This document shows positions 23,900-35,446 of a DNA stretch of 64,000 bases, piece by piece. Numbering within the stretch: the first letter of the stretch is position 1; every line of letters starts with the position of its first letter. The notes beneath the pieces were generated by a model. That model was not told where the DNA came from and did not search any database. It saw nothing but the letters and a program-made list of their open reading frames with translations. The translations under genes and the position numbers were made by a program. Origin of the DNA: Pseudoneurospora amorphoporcata (Eukaryota > Ascomycota > Sordariomycetes > Sordariales > Sordariaceae); assembly GCA_033297205.1 (NCBI GenBank), contig MU859101.1, forward strand, positions 124,001 through 188,000, written 5' to 3'.

Positions 23900-26800
23900 T
23901 CACCTCCCCATCCCATGCCTTTGCAACCCCGGCCTCCCCATCGTACTTCCACTTCCACTCCCACCTCCACTAGAACCCCCAGCCCGACTCATAGTCAGCG
24001 GCTTAAAAGGCTTCATCAACCTCTCCATCGGTTTAATCCCACCCATACCCGCACCCATCCCCTCCGTCGTGTTCAACCTTGCCAACCCCACCGGCTTTCT
24101 GACAACTCCGCCTATTCCTCCTCCTCCAGGTGCTGGCCTTCCTCCCGCTCCCCTTATTTTCCCAACGTGACCACCCAACCCCGTAGGTAAAACATTATGG
24201 CAAGTAGTAACATGCAAACTCCCCGCCGGACGGGTAGGCGTAGGCGGTTGTTCATTTTCTTCCTCCTCATCTTCCCCCTCCCCGCCCCCACTTTGTCCAG
24301 CAGTAATAATAGCAGAAGTAAAACCATGGTCGGCTTCAGGCCTTGTAGGCGAGCTCGAAAAACAAACATATTGCTTCTTGTAATGAAACTCAGACGCTGC
24401 AGAAGAAGCAGAGGAAGCAGAGTCTTTGGTTTTGGGTGGTTGCAAAGCAGGAGGACGAGTGACGGCCAGGTTCAGACCACGACTGCTTCCTAGCCTATGG
24501 GAGGCAAGTTCGGGGGCTATGCCTGTGGTTGTTCTTGCGGCTGTTCCTGTGGAGACGAAGGGGAGAGAGGGTTTGGAGGGGTGGCTGTGGGCTCTGGAGA
24601 GACCTGATGGGAGATGTGTTGAGTTGCTGGTGGGGAGGGATGGGTGGCGGGATAAAGATGGTTGTGGGAGGCGGGGTGTTGGGACAGAGGGTCGGGTGGT
24701 TGTGGTGGCGGCATTAGAGGCGGACGTGATGGCCGAACCGGTGCTGGTGGCGGGCTCAAAGTTGGTCTTGACGAATCCGAGGATGCTCTTTTGGTCGGCT
24801 GGTCGCTTGTTCGTGCCACGTTTTATGGCTGATGAAGCTGAGGCCTTGTTGGCTCTGGCTTCCAGGGCGGCAGCAGCGCTGGCGTTGGCCGCGGCGGTGA
24901 TGGCTGCTTGATGGACGGCTGCATTGACGAAACCGGGGAGAGAAGCCATGGTGAAATTCGATGCTTGATCCATTGTGGTAGCGTGTGGTTTTGCCCATTG
25001 AGGTTCTTCGTGACCGTCCCCTGCGGTTGATATCGCCACTGGGTTGTAGAGCTTGGGACGTTTGAATCTCGACGAGTCGAAGCCCTCCCCACTTTCTTTG
25101 TGAGCCTCGTCTGGGTCGATGGGATACAGGTTGTCCTCGGTATGGGACATGTTGGGGATCCCCTTGAAGATTTCCTGTTCGGATGGCAGCTTCCGCTGGA
25201 GAACCTTGGCGATGTGGCGCATCAGTGATCGTTCGAAATTGGGACCCTTCTTCGCGAAGGAGTTGGCAACAGATGATACGAAAGAAGACAACTCTGTACG
25301 TGCGTCGCTGTTGCCGGGACTGTTGTAGACTGGATAGCTGAGGTATAGCAATGATTGAGCTCGTGTCATGGCGACGTATAGCAATCTTCGCTCTTCATCA
25401 CCGTCTTCGGACCGCATATGCGGGATAGAGCCGTTGTAGACTGCTGGTATGAAGACAATCGGCCATTCTAGACCTTTGGCGGCGTGAATGGTTGATATCG
25501 TAGCCAGAGGCTTGCCTTCCTGGCCCTCTTCTCCCTTTTGTGCGTCCGAGGCGAGTGATACGTTGGCCAAGAACTGCGCGAGCACATCCTCCTCCTTTGA
25601 CTGTGCAAGTCCTTCGATTTCTGGTAGAGCATCCTCCCCAGATCTGTCCAAATCTCGCACAAAGTCATTGGCAAGACTAATGAACTCCTGTACGTTGGCC
25701 CATCTTTGCTCGTGGTCGTCCGGATATGTAGCCTGAAGATAACTTTGGAAGTTCAAGGCAGTTAGCAAATGGTCGATCAGATCGACCAGACTTAACGGTT
25801 TGCTGCTCCCTATAGGCTCTTCTATCTTCTTCCATATCCCATTCAACATGCGAATCAGTTCACCACTAATTTTCTGTTCAGCATGCTTGGTGATCTTTGT
25901 CTTGGCAGTACGGTCTCCCCGGCAGTGCTTGACAAGAAGACTGAAAAGACTGAGAGACGACTTCTCCGCTTCCTCGATAAGGTTCTTGATAGTGCCATCG
26001 CCAATTCCTCGTTTGGGGACGTTCATGATCCTGCCAAACGCATCGTTGTTGTCTGGCTGATGGATAACTCGTAAATAATCGAGGAGAGTCTTGATCTCTG
26101 CTCGCTCGTAAAATTTAAAGCCACCGACCATGCGGTAGGGAATTCCGGCTTTGCCGAGGGCACTTTCGACGTGTCTTGACAGCGATGCTGAGCGCAGAAG
26201 AATAGCAACATCGCTGTGTGTAAGCATATCTCCCGACATAAGCAGCGCGCGACGGATCTCGGACACAATCCACTCTGCTTCGGTGTGCGCATTCTTGAGT
26301 TTGCGCAAGACTGGACGCGAGCCTCTGTCATGGACTGGTTTCAACACCTTCTGGTATCTTTTCTTGTCCTGCTGAATCACCAGCAGCGATAGGTCGAGGA
26401 TAGCTTGGGATGAGCGGTAGTTCTCTTCGAGGGAAATCTGGTCGGTTTTTGGGTAGTCACGGAGCAATCGCCACAAGTTCTTGATCTCGGCTGAGCGCCA
26501 CCCGTAGATACTCTGATCGGGGTCACCGACGATTGTAATTCTCTGATGCTTCTGGGCAAGCAATTGCATAAGCTCGTATTGTACGCCGTTCGTATCTTGG
26601 TACTCGTCGATCAGGACCGTCTGGATGTTGGACACACACGAAGGGAACCTGCGAAGAAGCTCAACGCAGCGGACCAGCAAATCGTCATAGTCTAACAAGT
26701 TTGATCGGTCCAAGTGGCTCTGATATTCCTCGTAGCACACCTCCAGGTCCCGCTGACCTTGTTGTATCGGTTGCTTCTTCGAAGGCTGAGGGGCAGATGA

Positions 26801-27283
26801 CGGGCTGGGATCCATTCCCTTGGCCTTCTTCTTGCTGATCCATGCCTTGGCCATGGGCGGATCCAGCCCCAGCTGCAGTCTCTTGCAAATTCTGGTAATG
26901 ATGGCTCTCGAGTCATTGTCGTCGGCAATGCTAAACTTTTCGCTGAGTCCAATGTGGCGGCCGTACGCGGCAAGGTAACGTCGAGCAATACTGTGAAATG
27001 TCCCTAGAATGATCTTGTTTTCGCGGCCACTTCCTAGAGCCTTTCCGATACGCTCCTTCATTTCCCGAGCAGCCTTGACAGTGAAGGTGGCGACGACGAC
27101 ATCTTGGGGTTGGTAGCCGACATGGTCGACCAGCCACACAACTCGGGAGGTAAGAGTGTGTGTCTTGCCACTGCCTGGACCGGCTAGAATGGCGACAGTC
27201 GCAGCATCGGAGGTTACGGCGCGTCTCTGGGCATTGTTTAAGTTGTCGAGGATGGAGTGTTTTGGCGATGTGGAGGGAGGCAT
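23900..27283 (-). CDS. mus-50: UvrD/Srs2-type ATP-dependent DNA helicase
   Basis: One exon of 1127 residues. The superfamily 1A helicase motifs appear in order: the Q region (LDNLNNAQRRAV, residues 12-23), Walker A GPGSGKT (35-41), Ia (ATFTVKAAREM), GTFHSIA, Walker B with IDEYQD (225-230), III (GDPDQSIYGWR, 254-264), IV/V (YRMVGGFKFYERAEIK) and the late motifs (TIHAAKGLEWP, VAMTRAQ). This order and length fit the Srs2 family, which strips Rad51 from DNA and limits recombination. The last 370 residues are disordered, with Ser/Thr/Pro-rich and Gly-rich stretches. In Srs2 this region binds Rad51 and modified PCNA. Neurospora mus-50 is the named Srs2 homologue, and I assign that name from the helicase type and gene order. 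The remaining doubt is whether a divergent PcrA-like paralogue exists elsewhere. Confidence 0.88.
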   Translation of the reverse strand: MPPSTSPKHSILDNLNNAQRRAVTSDAATVAILAGPGSGKTHTLTSRVVWLVDHVGYQPQDVVVATFTVKAAREMKERIGKALGSGRENKIILGTFHSIARRYLAAYGRHIGLSEKFSIADDNDSRAIITRICKRLQLGLDPPMAKAWISKKKAKGMDPSPSSAPQPSKKQPIQQGQRDLEVCYEEYQSHLDRSNLLDYDDLLVRCVELLRRFPSCVSNIQTVLIDEYQDTNGVQYELMQLLAQKHQRITIVGDPDQSIYGWRSAEIKNLWRLLRDYPKTDQISLEENYRSSQAILDLSLLVIQQDKKRYQKVLKPVHDRGSRPVLRKLKNAHTEAEWIVSEIRRALLMSGDMLTHSDVAILLRSASLSRHVESALGKAGIPYRMVGGFKFYERAEIKTLLDYLRVIHQPDNNDAFGRIMNVPKRGIGDGTIKNLIEEAEKSSLSLFSLLVKHCRGDRTAKTKITKHAEQKISGELIRMLNGIWKKIEEPIGSSKPLSLVDLIDHLLTALNFQSYLQATYPDDHEQRWANVQEFISLANDFVRDLDRSGEDALPEIEGLAQSKEEDVLAQFLANVSLASDAQKGEEGQEGKPLATISTIHAAKGLEWPIVFIPAVYNGSIPHMRSEDGDEERRLLYVAMTRAQSLLYLSYPVYNSPGNSDARTELSSFVSSVANSFAKKGPNFERSLMRHIAKVLQRKLPSEQEIFKGIPNMSHTEDNLYPIDPDEAHKESGEGFDSSRFKRPKLYNPVAISTAGDGHEEPQWAKPHATTMDQASNFTMASLPGFVNAAVHQAAITAAANASAAAALEARANKASASSAIKRGTNKRPADQKSILGFVKTNFEPATSTGSAITSASNAATTTTRPSVPTPRLPQPSLSRHPSLPTSNSTHLPSGLSRAHSHPSKPSLPFVSTGTAARTTTGIAPELASHRLGSSRGLNLAVTRPPALQPPKTKDSASSASSAASEFHYKKQYVCFSSSPTRPEADHGFTSAIITAGQSGGGEGEDEEEENEQPPTPTRPAGSLHVTTCHNVLPTGLGGHVGKIRGAGGRPAPGGGGIGGVVRKPVGLARLNTTEGMGAGMGGIKPMERLMKPFKPLTMSRAGGSSGGGSGSGSTMGRPGLQRHGMGR

Positions 27284-28838
27284 GGGAGCGAATCGAGGAC
27301 TGCAGAGGCAGCCACTTTAAGGCTGCTGGATTGAGCGAATGTGGTTTGGTGATTGGAACACCATTGGGAGCCCAGCTCACGGTATGCAAAGTCGAGCAAG
27401 TTGCGGTGCCTGTACAGGTTGCAGTTTTGTTTGTCGTCCATTGCCAATTCGCGAAACGAGAAGAGGTCGCGCCGTCAAGGTGCACGGCTCCACTGTCGCT
27501 GCACGAAAGCATGTGACTTGTTTGGAAGTGCAAGTGGTGGACACATCGCACGTATAACCCCAACCCTTCTGGTGCCGAACCGTTGCATTGCATTCCAACA
27601 TCCGAGTTTTTCAACCGAGCATCGTAGTTGAAGGGGCCAGCTAGAGCCAGGCGCACAGCTCGACAACAGCATGAACTCGCTCCACGGCTTTGTTCGTTGA
27701 AAAGCAATCCGGGCGTCTAAAATTCAAGCTCAGTGGACATCACCATCCGTGATATAGCTGACAGGATTGAGCCCGAACTCTAGTGCCAGACTCAACCAAC
27801 AAATGGCATTGGCACATGCGGCTGACGTGAAATGGTGATCTTCCTCATAACCATCACCTGCTGCTGTGTGATTGTTGGTCAACAAAGTGGCTGCTCAGCA
27901 TGGTGGATAGAGAGAGCTCTTTATCATGGGCTTCTCCTTTCACTAGTGGTGTCGTTACTTTTATCACATGTGCCCATCACTGTGACTCTCTCAGGCCAAT
28001 TGCCGTCACTGGTAACCATTACAAGTTCTGGACCCATCGCGGCGGCAACGAGGCTCGAACGCTGCAAGGTACGCCATCATCGTTGGAGGAGGAGGACCTG
28101 TCAGGGAAAAGGCGGTGGGTTTGGACAAAGTTTATTTTCGAAAAAAGACCCTCCCCTTTCACAGAAACAGACAATCGAGGCGAGCCTTGGGGTCCAGTCC
28201 AGGGACAAGACATATCAAAATCGAAAAAACAGAAAGGCCAAGGACGGGACGGCCAGGGGTCAACAACGAGTGGAGGCGGGGATAGACGATCTCGCCGGCG
28301 TGGTCACCATGTGCCAGCCAATCGCGTGCAGTCCTTTGCCGCTCGCCCTCCGGTGCTATCAAGTCCACCCGACCAATCACCTCTCATACAAACGTAGCAC
28401 TACCTCTTGTGCTCACCAGACCCCAATCAACAACACCGATTTTCTCAGTCTTTTGGCCTCCATCCAAAGCTATTTTTGAAGGTCATCATGCGGGAACCAC
28501 GAGTGAGAATGCAAGTGGTAGGCGTGCCTGAATTGCTAGTGGCCAATCCGCTCCTAAAATACCAAAAGTGCTCGTTTACTCGACACATGCTTCACAACCC
28601 TTCCAACCTGTGAATTGTATCAACAGCCGCTACCACAGTATATACCCAGACGTTTGCCTCGACGCCCCTCCTCCCGCTGACCTCCTGTTCATGCGGATGC
28701 TGTGCTTGTCCATATCACATTGCGTTTCACTTTAGCGGATACTCTGCCTGAGGGATCGACAGTTCCAAACAGGCCAGCTTCGAGGTTGTGGCAAACAAAA
28801 AGGGAACTGCTACTCCCGGTATCCGGCCTCACATCATC
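27284..28838. promoter_or_regulatory. Divergent upstream region of helicase and membrane-protein genes
   Basis: The helicase gene (-) and the membrane-protein gene (+) point away from each other across about 1.55 kb. Frames inside it (27832-28479, 27900-28397) overlap each other and have no motifs. No individual promoter element can be named with confidence. Confidence 0.4.
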
Positions 28839-30794
28839 ATGCCCCCTGGTATCAGAACTTCCACCAGCAGAAACACCGTCAAGTATAACTCGGCCTGGGT
28901 CTTGTCACTCCTGACCACCTCACTCGTTCAACTCTGCCTCGCCGTACCATCACCAGCAAACGGTCAGCCTGACTTGTCTCCAAGAGGCAACAACAATCCT
29001 TTGAACATCGATTGGGATCCCGCTCCGGCACCAGAAGACGGTCCTCCACTGTCACGAGGTGCTCTCCGTGACCCGGCGTATCTCCCAGCGCAGATTGGCG
29101 GCATTGTTGGTTCATACGCGGTATCGTTGGTCATTGTCGCCATCCTCCTTCTCGTGCTATCCAAAGGACGGCGTCAAGCGTTGATGAACGCCGACCTCCC
29201 AGACCAAGACAAGTACCTCAACTTCAACCCTCTCCCGGCCTATCTTCAGCAAACAGAGGAGGAGTTCAAACAAACACTTGCTCAGTTCCACGGACACGAA
29301 CAAGGACAGCAGTTCCTTCAGCAGCAGCAACAGCAAGAGCAGGGACAAGTACCGCCACCACTTCCTACGCTTCAGATCCCACAGAGCCCATACAGGAACT
29401 GGGGATTCAGAGAAGGACCACTCAGCGCAAGCAGATCGCAACACTCGATTATCTCCGCTGGTTCACCAACCTCGACGATTCTCGCCGCCGGTTACGATCT
29501 TTCAGTTGACCAGACAGTGATCCAACACGACAGAGCCATGGCGCAACAGCAGCTAGAAGAGATGTACAAGCATGTGATGGAGCAAGAGGAGGCAAAGGCA
29601 GAAGGGAGGGAGTACATACCACCATACCTACCCAGGCCCTCGGTGTCATCATTTGCTTCTCAGCAGCAACCACAGCACCAGCAAGCCTCAGCAACACCAG
29701 GAACCATCCGCAAGAACAAGCCTTCCAACCTCAACCTCTCCAAGGAAAAGGAAGAGAAGCAATCCCGCGGTTCTTCTTTACTCAACTTCCTCAAGTCCCC
29801 CAGGAAGAACAAGGCGCCCCAAGGCCTATCCATCTCCTCGCCCATCATGACCCCCATGTCCGCCACGTTTCCCCGCGGCTACCACCCTGACGTCGACGGC
29901 GCACAAGAGATGAACCCCATCCCGGCCCGCCACTACGCCCCGGCCAAGCCACCTCCCATTCCCTCGGACGTGCTCCCCTTCCGCCGTCAAAACAGCGGTG
30001 GTCAAGCTCAATACCCCACCCCCGACATCTCCCCCGTGAGCACTCAATCCATCGACCAACGGATCGACGTCGCGCTTCACCGCCCCCCGACCCGCGGCGA
30101 GCGTGGCGAGCGGCAGGGAGCCCGTTCCGATGAGCGTCTCCCCTCGCACGTCCGCGACACCTCGGCAGCCTCCAACGCCTCATCCCTGACAGGAGACGCC
30201 TACCTCGCCGACCCGCCCTCCGCCGTCTCCGAGCGGTCCACCTCCGGCCTTGTCTCCGGCTCGGGAACCGTCGGCTTGCCGTCCTCCCCCCGCCCCGGCG
30301 CCAACCGTTTCCCCTCCTTGGACTCAACCCGCACCCTCCCCTCCTCTCCCAAGCCCGGCGCTTCCTTCTCCTCTTCTACCCGCTCCGGTGTTTCGGGCGG
30401 CTCTTCCCTGCGCGCCCCCGCCCCCGCCCCTCTCGGCTCCATGTCCCTTAACGGCAACGGCAGCGCTTCTTCGTCAGCCGTCCGCGCCGGCGGCGCCCTG
30501 CCGCTGCGCGCTTACGAGCCTTCCCTCGCTAGCCCGACCAGTGGGTCGCAGACTACCAAACAGACGGTCTTCACGAGACAGGTTAATGGCCCGCTTAGTC
30601 CCGGGATGAGCACCGCTGGATTGAGGACCCCCTGGACGGGTGCGCCCGTGCCGTACAGTCCTTATCAACCGTTTAGTCCGGTGGTGCCGATTACTCCGTC
30701 TTTGGTCACCAAGGCGGATAGGAAGAGGATGAAGAGGTTTGAGCCGAAGACGCCGACAGTGGAGATGGTGAGGAGTGAGGAGGATATTTGGTAG
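28839..30794 (+). CDS. Single-pass membrane protein, unknown function, long disordered tail
   Basis: Intronless frame of 651 residues from the ATG at 28839. The N-terminus has a hydrophobic segment (WVLSLLTTSLVQLCLAV, about residues 20-36), which looks like a signal peptide or anchor. A second helix near residues 85-108 (GSYAVSLVIVAILLLVLS) is followed by KGRR, placing the rest in the cytosol. The remainder is disordered: a Gln-rich stretch, Ser/Pro-rich segments, SPRKNKAP-type basic patches and a conserved-looking end (PFSPVVPITPSLVTKADRKRMKR). The architecture resembles fungal plasma-membrane sensors or regulators, but I do not recognise a family. The short ectodomain (about 50 residues) argues against a WSC-type wall sensor. 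Confidence 0.75.
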   Translation: MPPGIRTSTSRNTVKYNSAWVLSLLTTSLVQLCLAVPSPANGQPDLSPRGNNNPLNIDWDPAPAPEDGPPLSRGALRDPAYLPAQIGGIVGSYAVSLVIVAILLLVLSKGRRQALMNADLPDQDKYLNFNPLPAYLQQTEEEFKQTLAQFHGHEQGQQFLQQQQQQEQGQVPPPLPTLQIPQSPYRNWGFREGPLSASRSQHSIISAGSPTSTILAAGYDLSVDQTVIQHDRAMAQQQLEEMYKHVMEQEEAKAEGREYIPPYLPRPSVSSFASQQQPQHQQASATPGTIRKNKPSNLNLSKEKEEKQSRGSSLLNFLKSPRKNKAPQGLSISSPIMTPMSATFPRGYHPDVDGAQEMNPIPARHYAPAKPPPIPSDVLPFRRQNSGGQAQYPTPDISPVSTQSIDQRIDVALHRPPTRGERGERQGARSDERLPSHVRDTSAASNASSLTGDAYLADPPSAVSERSTSGLVSGSGTVGLPSSPRPGANRFPSLDSTRTLPSSPKPGASFSSSTRSGVSGGSSLRAPAPAPLGSMSLNGNGSASSSAVRAGGALPLRAYEPSLASPTSGSQTTKQTVFTRQVNGPLSPGMSTAGLRTPWTGAPVPYSPYQPFSPVVPITPSLVTKADRKRMKRFEPKTPTVEMVRSEEDIW

Positions 30795-33700
30795 TTTTCG
30801 TCCCGGATGGTATCAGGAAAAGGAGATGAAAAGATTGCATGAAACTGGTCTGGATAGGGATGGAAGGATGGTAGCATTGGATGGGTGAGGGGAAACATGG
30901 TTCCGGATCTTATTCCCTTTCTTTTCTTTTCTTCTTCTTCTGGGTTGTACATATACATACCGTTATACCATTTTCGCGTTTGGTCAATTCCTTGATGGAA
31001 AGTTAATTGATACCTAGGTTTTTACACTTCACAGATGCTTCCCTCTCTTCTTTTACAGTGATATTGTCCTTTGATGTGATGGTGATTGGTTTTGGGTTAT
31101 TGTGATTGGTTTGGTTGATGTTCATCTGCTGCTGAAAGGCCACTGCAAACGGAGGTTGGTACATACGGGCTGTGTCGGACCGGCATCCGGAGGGTTAGGA
31201 TTTTTATCGGCTTAAAAGAGGCATCACCAGGTGTACTGGGCTGCACACTGTTACTGTATACGTGCAGAAGGTGCACAGCACCCCGCTAGACGGGAAATTC
31301 TACCTGGGTGCATACCAGTCTAGTATTTAAGGTAAATGGGCATGCCTCGCTCTTTCCCCCTTTAATCAACACAAGGGAAGCCACTACCATAATTATCCAT
31401 TTCCGATCATTGCTCCCTCCATCGGCTCGGTCTCCCAGAGTGGAAAGTGCATCATTCTTGAACTTCCCTCTCCTGTGGACCTTCCATGTTTACATGGGTT
31501 TGGCAGGTCTTTCCCTCAGTCTCAGCTTCATCAAATCCAGATCAGCGCTCCCCATCGTGTGAACTTCCGAAGTCTACTTGCCGCGTCCGAAGGCCTTGCC
31601 GAGTTAGTGTTCCCACTCCCTGATGCAGCCTGACGGACCCGTGGGTGTAAGGCTGACTGACTTATGCAGTCTGGGCTTAGGTAAGTGAGGCTGGCCAGAC
31701 TATACCCACTCTCTTGCGTCCTGGCACGCGGCTCTTCCTCTTCCTCTCTTTCATCAAACCACTACCAACCACGCACTTCCATCCAGGTTACAATCATTCC
31801 ACTGCTCCCCACCAGCTCCGTGTGGAAGGCGCAAGCAACCCTCTTGGATTTCCGTCTGCTCAAGACCTTCCATGTTTAGCTGGGCCTGGCGGGCTCGTTC
31901 CTTCCCTCTTCATCAACCCAGCCACCTACTTCACCGATCACTTCCCGGCCCCGTCATTTGCTCTCTATCGTCTCAAAGTGGAAGCTGCACCCCTTTCGGA
32001 ATTTCTCTTCAGCGAACTTTCGATCTTGCCATATCAAACAACAGGCCCCGAACTCCGCCGGATGGAGGTAGCTTTGGAAATCAGCTGATAACCAACGGAC
32101 AATAGCAATGGAATTGGCTAAGAAATGTTAAGTGCTGCACTTTGCTCGGACAACCGCCGGTGTTAATTTACTTGACCCTAGGAGCCCCTCGTATCCCGAG
32201 CCGACGTCTGGTCCAACTTGTGATGCAGGACACTCGCACATATTTTCCTGTTCGATGCGATTACATGACGCCTTTTCGGCCGACCACGTTCACGAACACA
32301 CCTCAACTCGAATCAACCTTCTGGGTCATCGGGCTTCTTTCGAGCTTTCGTGCAGACAATCCTGAGATAAGATGGCCGAGATGGGAGCCTGGCCGGAAGG
32401 CTTCCAAGTCGATGCTGCTTCAACCTACCATGTCCTCGAGGACCCAAGAGCTGATAGACGCTGGACAAGTACCAATAGACGCGGTACAAGCGCCGTCTGG
32501 CATGGTTGGCAAGCTGAGTGGGTAAAGTTGGCATCGTCCCCTTGGCATGCCATGCATATATCAGTCCGACAGCATTCGAAAAACAAAGTCAATAACTACC
32601 GCTACGCCAGACCCAGAGCCTGAAGCACCGAACTTGGAACAGGGTCAATCATTGGCCACTGCCACCGATGACTTATAAAGGGCGCAGTGGAATCACCTCG
32701 CAGGGAGACTCTCCCTCTTGGACCTATGGGAATGGTGCCCGCCAACTTCTGCTCGATATTGATGCCGAAGAAACTTGGCACAATCGCAACCGTGGCTATA
32801 GGGTTGAAGGTATCCAACTGCCAGTTACAAGCCCCACGGCACTGCGGCCGCGCCACGCAACTTTAAGACCGTTAACTTTACTGTGGTCTGCGAGATCTCG
32901 AAGATGGTTTCCCTCGAGCCATATCGGTGTGAACCGTCCCTGCCAACCAGGCCAACTTCACCCGATCGAGAAATCTGAGGACCAGGTGTCACGTCCGCCC
33001 AGACCAACACATGCGAGCGAAAAGAACATCAGATGGCAGTGGCGGTGGTCTTACCGACAGGTGCGGGAACAGATGGAAAGTGGACTGACTCCGTTCAATA
33101 ACCTGGAAGCAAGCTGTTGTCTACCTTCCAAGAGCACAGCGGGATCACCTCACCGGACAAATGACCCATACCTGTGGGCGCCATGGCGTTGATTGGCCTC
33201 CATTCACATGACGACCGCAAAGCACTGCCGCTGTCAGCTGTTTTGGTTGATCATTCTGTCCTGTCTTGAGATACGGTACTTGCCGGGCCTTGAAGCGTCC
33301 CAATCTCTCAGCCTTCACGGGAATATCACGAGGCAACGGACATTGATTCGCAACTCCGTATTTGCCGTATTGCTGCATGTCGAGGATGTGCACTTTTCCT
33401 GGAATTTGGGGGGAATGTGGTGGAGTCTTTCAATTCAAAGTCGCGGCCTCGCAGCATGAATGATCCCCAGCAGAAGCTGGGGGAGACGGTTGCTTCACAA
33501 CCTGGCCAGTAGTGTTGAGTTGTTGACTTTTATCGAAGGAGGCTTCGAAAGCACATCGTTGCATGCCTTGTACCTCCCCATACCGAGAGGGATCCCAACA
33601 CTGGAAATCCGGTTGTTGTTGGTGTTGAAAGGTTCGTGTACGGTGGGTGCATCCTCGCTCGCCTAGGTGTGAAAGCGTGAATATCGATCTGGTTCAAAGG

Positions 33701-34997
33701 ATCGTTGGAGAATGGGATGCCTTCCTTCTCTCTTCCTTTCCTTCAACCACTTCTTACCATGACCCACCTGATGAAGCCATCGTCTGGTCTGGTCTTATCA
33801 ATCGAACTGCCTCCTGTCCATTCTGAACGAGCCAATCCAACGCTTGACTTTGTACGCAGAGACTACCAGCTGCGAGTCATGGATGAGCACCTCATCATAT
33901 ACGTGCTCTGATCAGCAGCTAGTGGCAGAATGTGATGCCTCCAACAAATGGCACTTACATAATTCCCACTTGCTTGCTTTAGGGTTCCGAAGACATTCGA
34001 GCATGTCTGTAATGTTGGATATGCTCAATACCACTCACATGTATCTCAACACCCATTCTCACTCTTATATGACCATTTACACGTCCATTTTTCACCTGAG
34101 TTACTACACTAGAAAGTGTACTAAACGGACCGGAAGGTTATGTCTAGCAAGGAAAAAAGAATATATAAACGCGGGGAATGCATCATCCACAATCCAATTC
34201 TGGGACAACTTTGGATGCCAAGGAACATGCACGGAAGTCGAAACAACCTCCCATCGAGTCCAACAAAAAGGGGAAGAAAGCAAACCGGATTCTCCGGATT
34301 AAAGCCTCCGGGACCAACCGAATCACATTGGAGCTGCAGAAATTGAGGCTGTTGATAAGAGAACCGTCCAAGAACCTGCATCAACTAAGAGTATGCAGAT
34401 ACACACACATGTGACCTCTCGACAGAAGAAGGGCTTCACGACGGCGATTCACGAGGCGATCGACGACGGCGATCGACGACAGCGATTCACGATCGCGGTT
34501 TAATGGCTTTGGAGCAGATTGGAGGGAGGAGTCGCGTTGGTATACACCCCATGCACAATGCAAAAAAAACGTTTGCAGATTTTGTTCTCATGCTTCAGGC
34601 AGGCACCTTACATGAGCAAGTGACTGACTGGACGTCAACTTGTTCTTTCCTTTTGTTTTTCGCGTCGAAGTATGTTTAGTTCAATTTTCGGGGGAAGCTG
34701 CAGCCGGCAGCAACTGCAGTACGTAAGGTACAAGGCTCAAGCTTGAGAATGGGAAGAGGCGCATGGGAATCTGTCTGGTTTCCCATCATGGAGAACAAGT
34801 TGGCAGGAGGCTCAATGTACCTTACTTATGTATGCATGTAGTTAAGAACGTGTTGGCAATCACATGTAGCATATGATTCGACTCTTTCCAAACAGCATCA
34901 TCGTTTGTGAGATTTCCCCGTATGGTACAGTACCAAATATCATGCACTTAACCAGCATATATGTAGATCAAAAAAAGAGCGTGCTTCCATTGTGAGA
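30795..34997. other. Gene-poor stretch with diverged repeats
   Basis: Left part of the near-10-kb region without genes. Degenerate copies of a 40-60-bp segment occur near 31441-31500, 31822-31885 and 31976-32030 (shared pieces TGGAAA/TGGAAG, GACCTTCCATGTTTA, ATCAA..CCACTACC). At 34436-34500 there is a short tandem array of units like CGACGGCGAT, CGATCGACGA and GATTCACGA. Frames (32142-32525, 32668-33192) are unconvincing. Confidence 0.5.
34436..34500. repeat. Short tandem array of CGACGGCGAT-like units
   Basis: The sequence alternates GGCGAT, CGACGA and GATTCACGA units about five times. The units are similar rather than identical. Confidence 0.6.
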
Positions 34998-34999
34998 TA

Positions 35000-35446
35000 C
35001 CGAGGTGTGTGAAAAATAGTCCGAACACACGGGCCACATGCTCACTTTGGTTCAACACCAGACTTTCATGTCTACCATTCTTAGCAAACCCTTCAACTGG
35101 ATAGAAAATTGCTTTAGGGCACCAAAGGAATGGCTAAGAAAGCACGAAATCTGGGAGCTGGAGGATCTAAGAACATTAGCTAACGAAGGGTGGGCAAGGT
35201 TGAAACAATCTACGATTAATAGGTGGGTGGAATCAATGCCACAGAGATGGAGGGATGTGGTTGCTGCAGATGGTTAATTAATGGCCTGGTAAATGCCAAA
35301 ATGATCTAGAAGATCCCAGCTATATAGATATCTACTTTTTGTCTATTTTATAAAGGTTTTGCTAAGAATGGTAGACATGAAAGTCTGGTGTTGAACCAAA
35401 GTGAGCATGTGGCCCGTGTGTTCCGACTATTTTTCACACACCTCGG
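35000..35446. mobile_element. Tc1/mariner deletion derivative with transposase remnant
   Basis: Terminal inverted repeats of 89 bp at 35000-35088 and 35358-35446 differ at one position (CCGAAC against the complement of GTTCCG). TA flanks the left end (34998-34999) and occurs one base beyond the right end (35448-35449), which fits TA target-site insertion. Between them, a 79-residue frame (35038-35277) starts in the left repeat and ends ADG-stop. Its tail (WIENCF, then WLRKHEIWELEDLR, and WVESMPQRWRDVV) matches the C-terminal end of Tc1/mariner DDE transposases, where the third acidic residue lies just before or in the IEN block. The rest of the transposase is missing, so the copy cannot move by itself but could be mobilised. 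Confidence 0.85.
35038..35277 (+). pseudogene. C-terminal remnant of a Tc1/mariner transposase
   Basis: Seventy-nine codons. The first 18 come from the left inverted repeat and the remainder are the transposase C-terminus (IENCF, WELEDLRTL, ESMPQRW). The N-terminal DNA-binding domain and the first two catalytic acids are absent. It is probably not functional as protein. Confidence 0.75.

Noticed and set aside
31140..31340. Possible dispersed 5S rRNA gene
   Set aside because: Neurospora 5S genes are dispersed, but the internal control region and terminal pairing are not found here.
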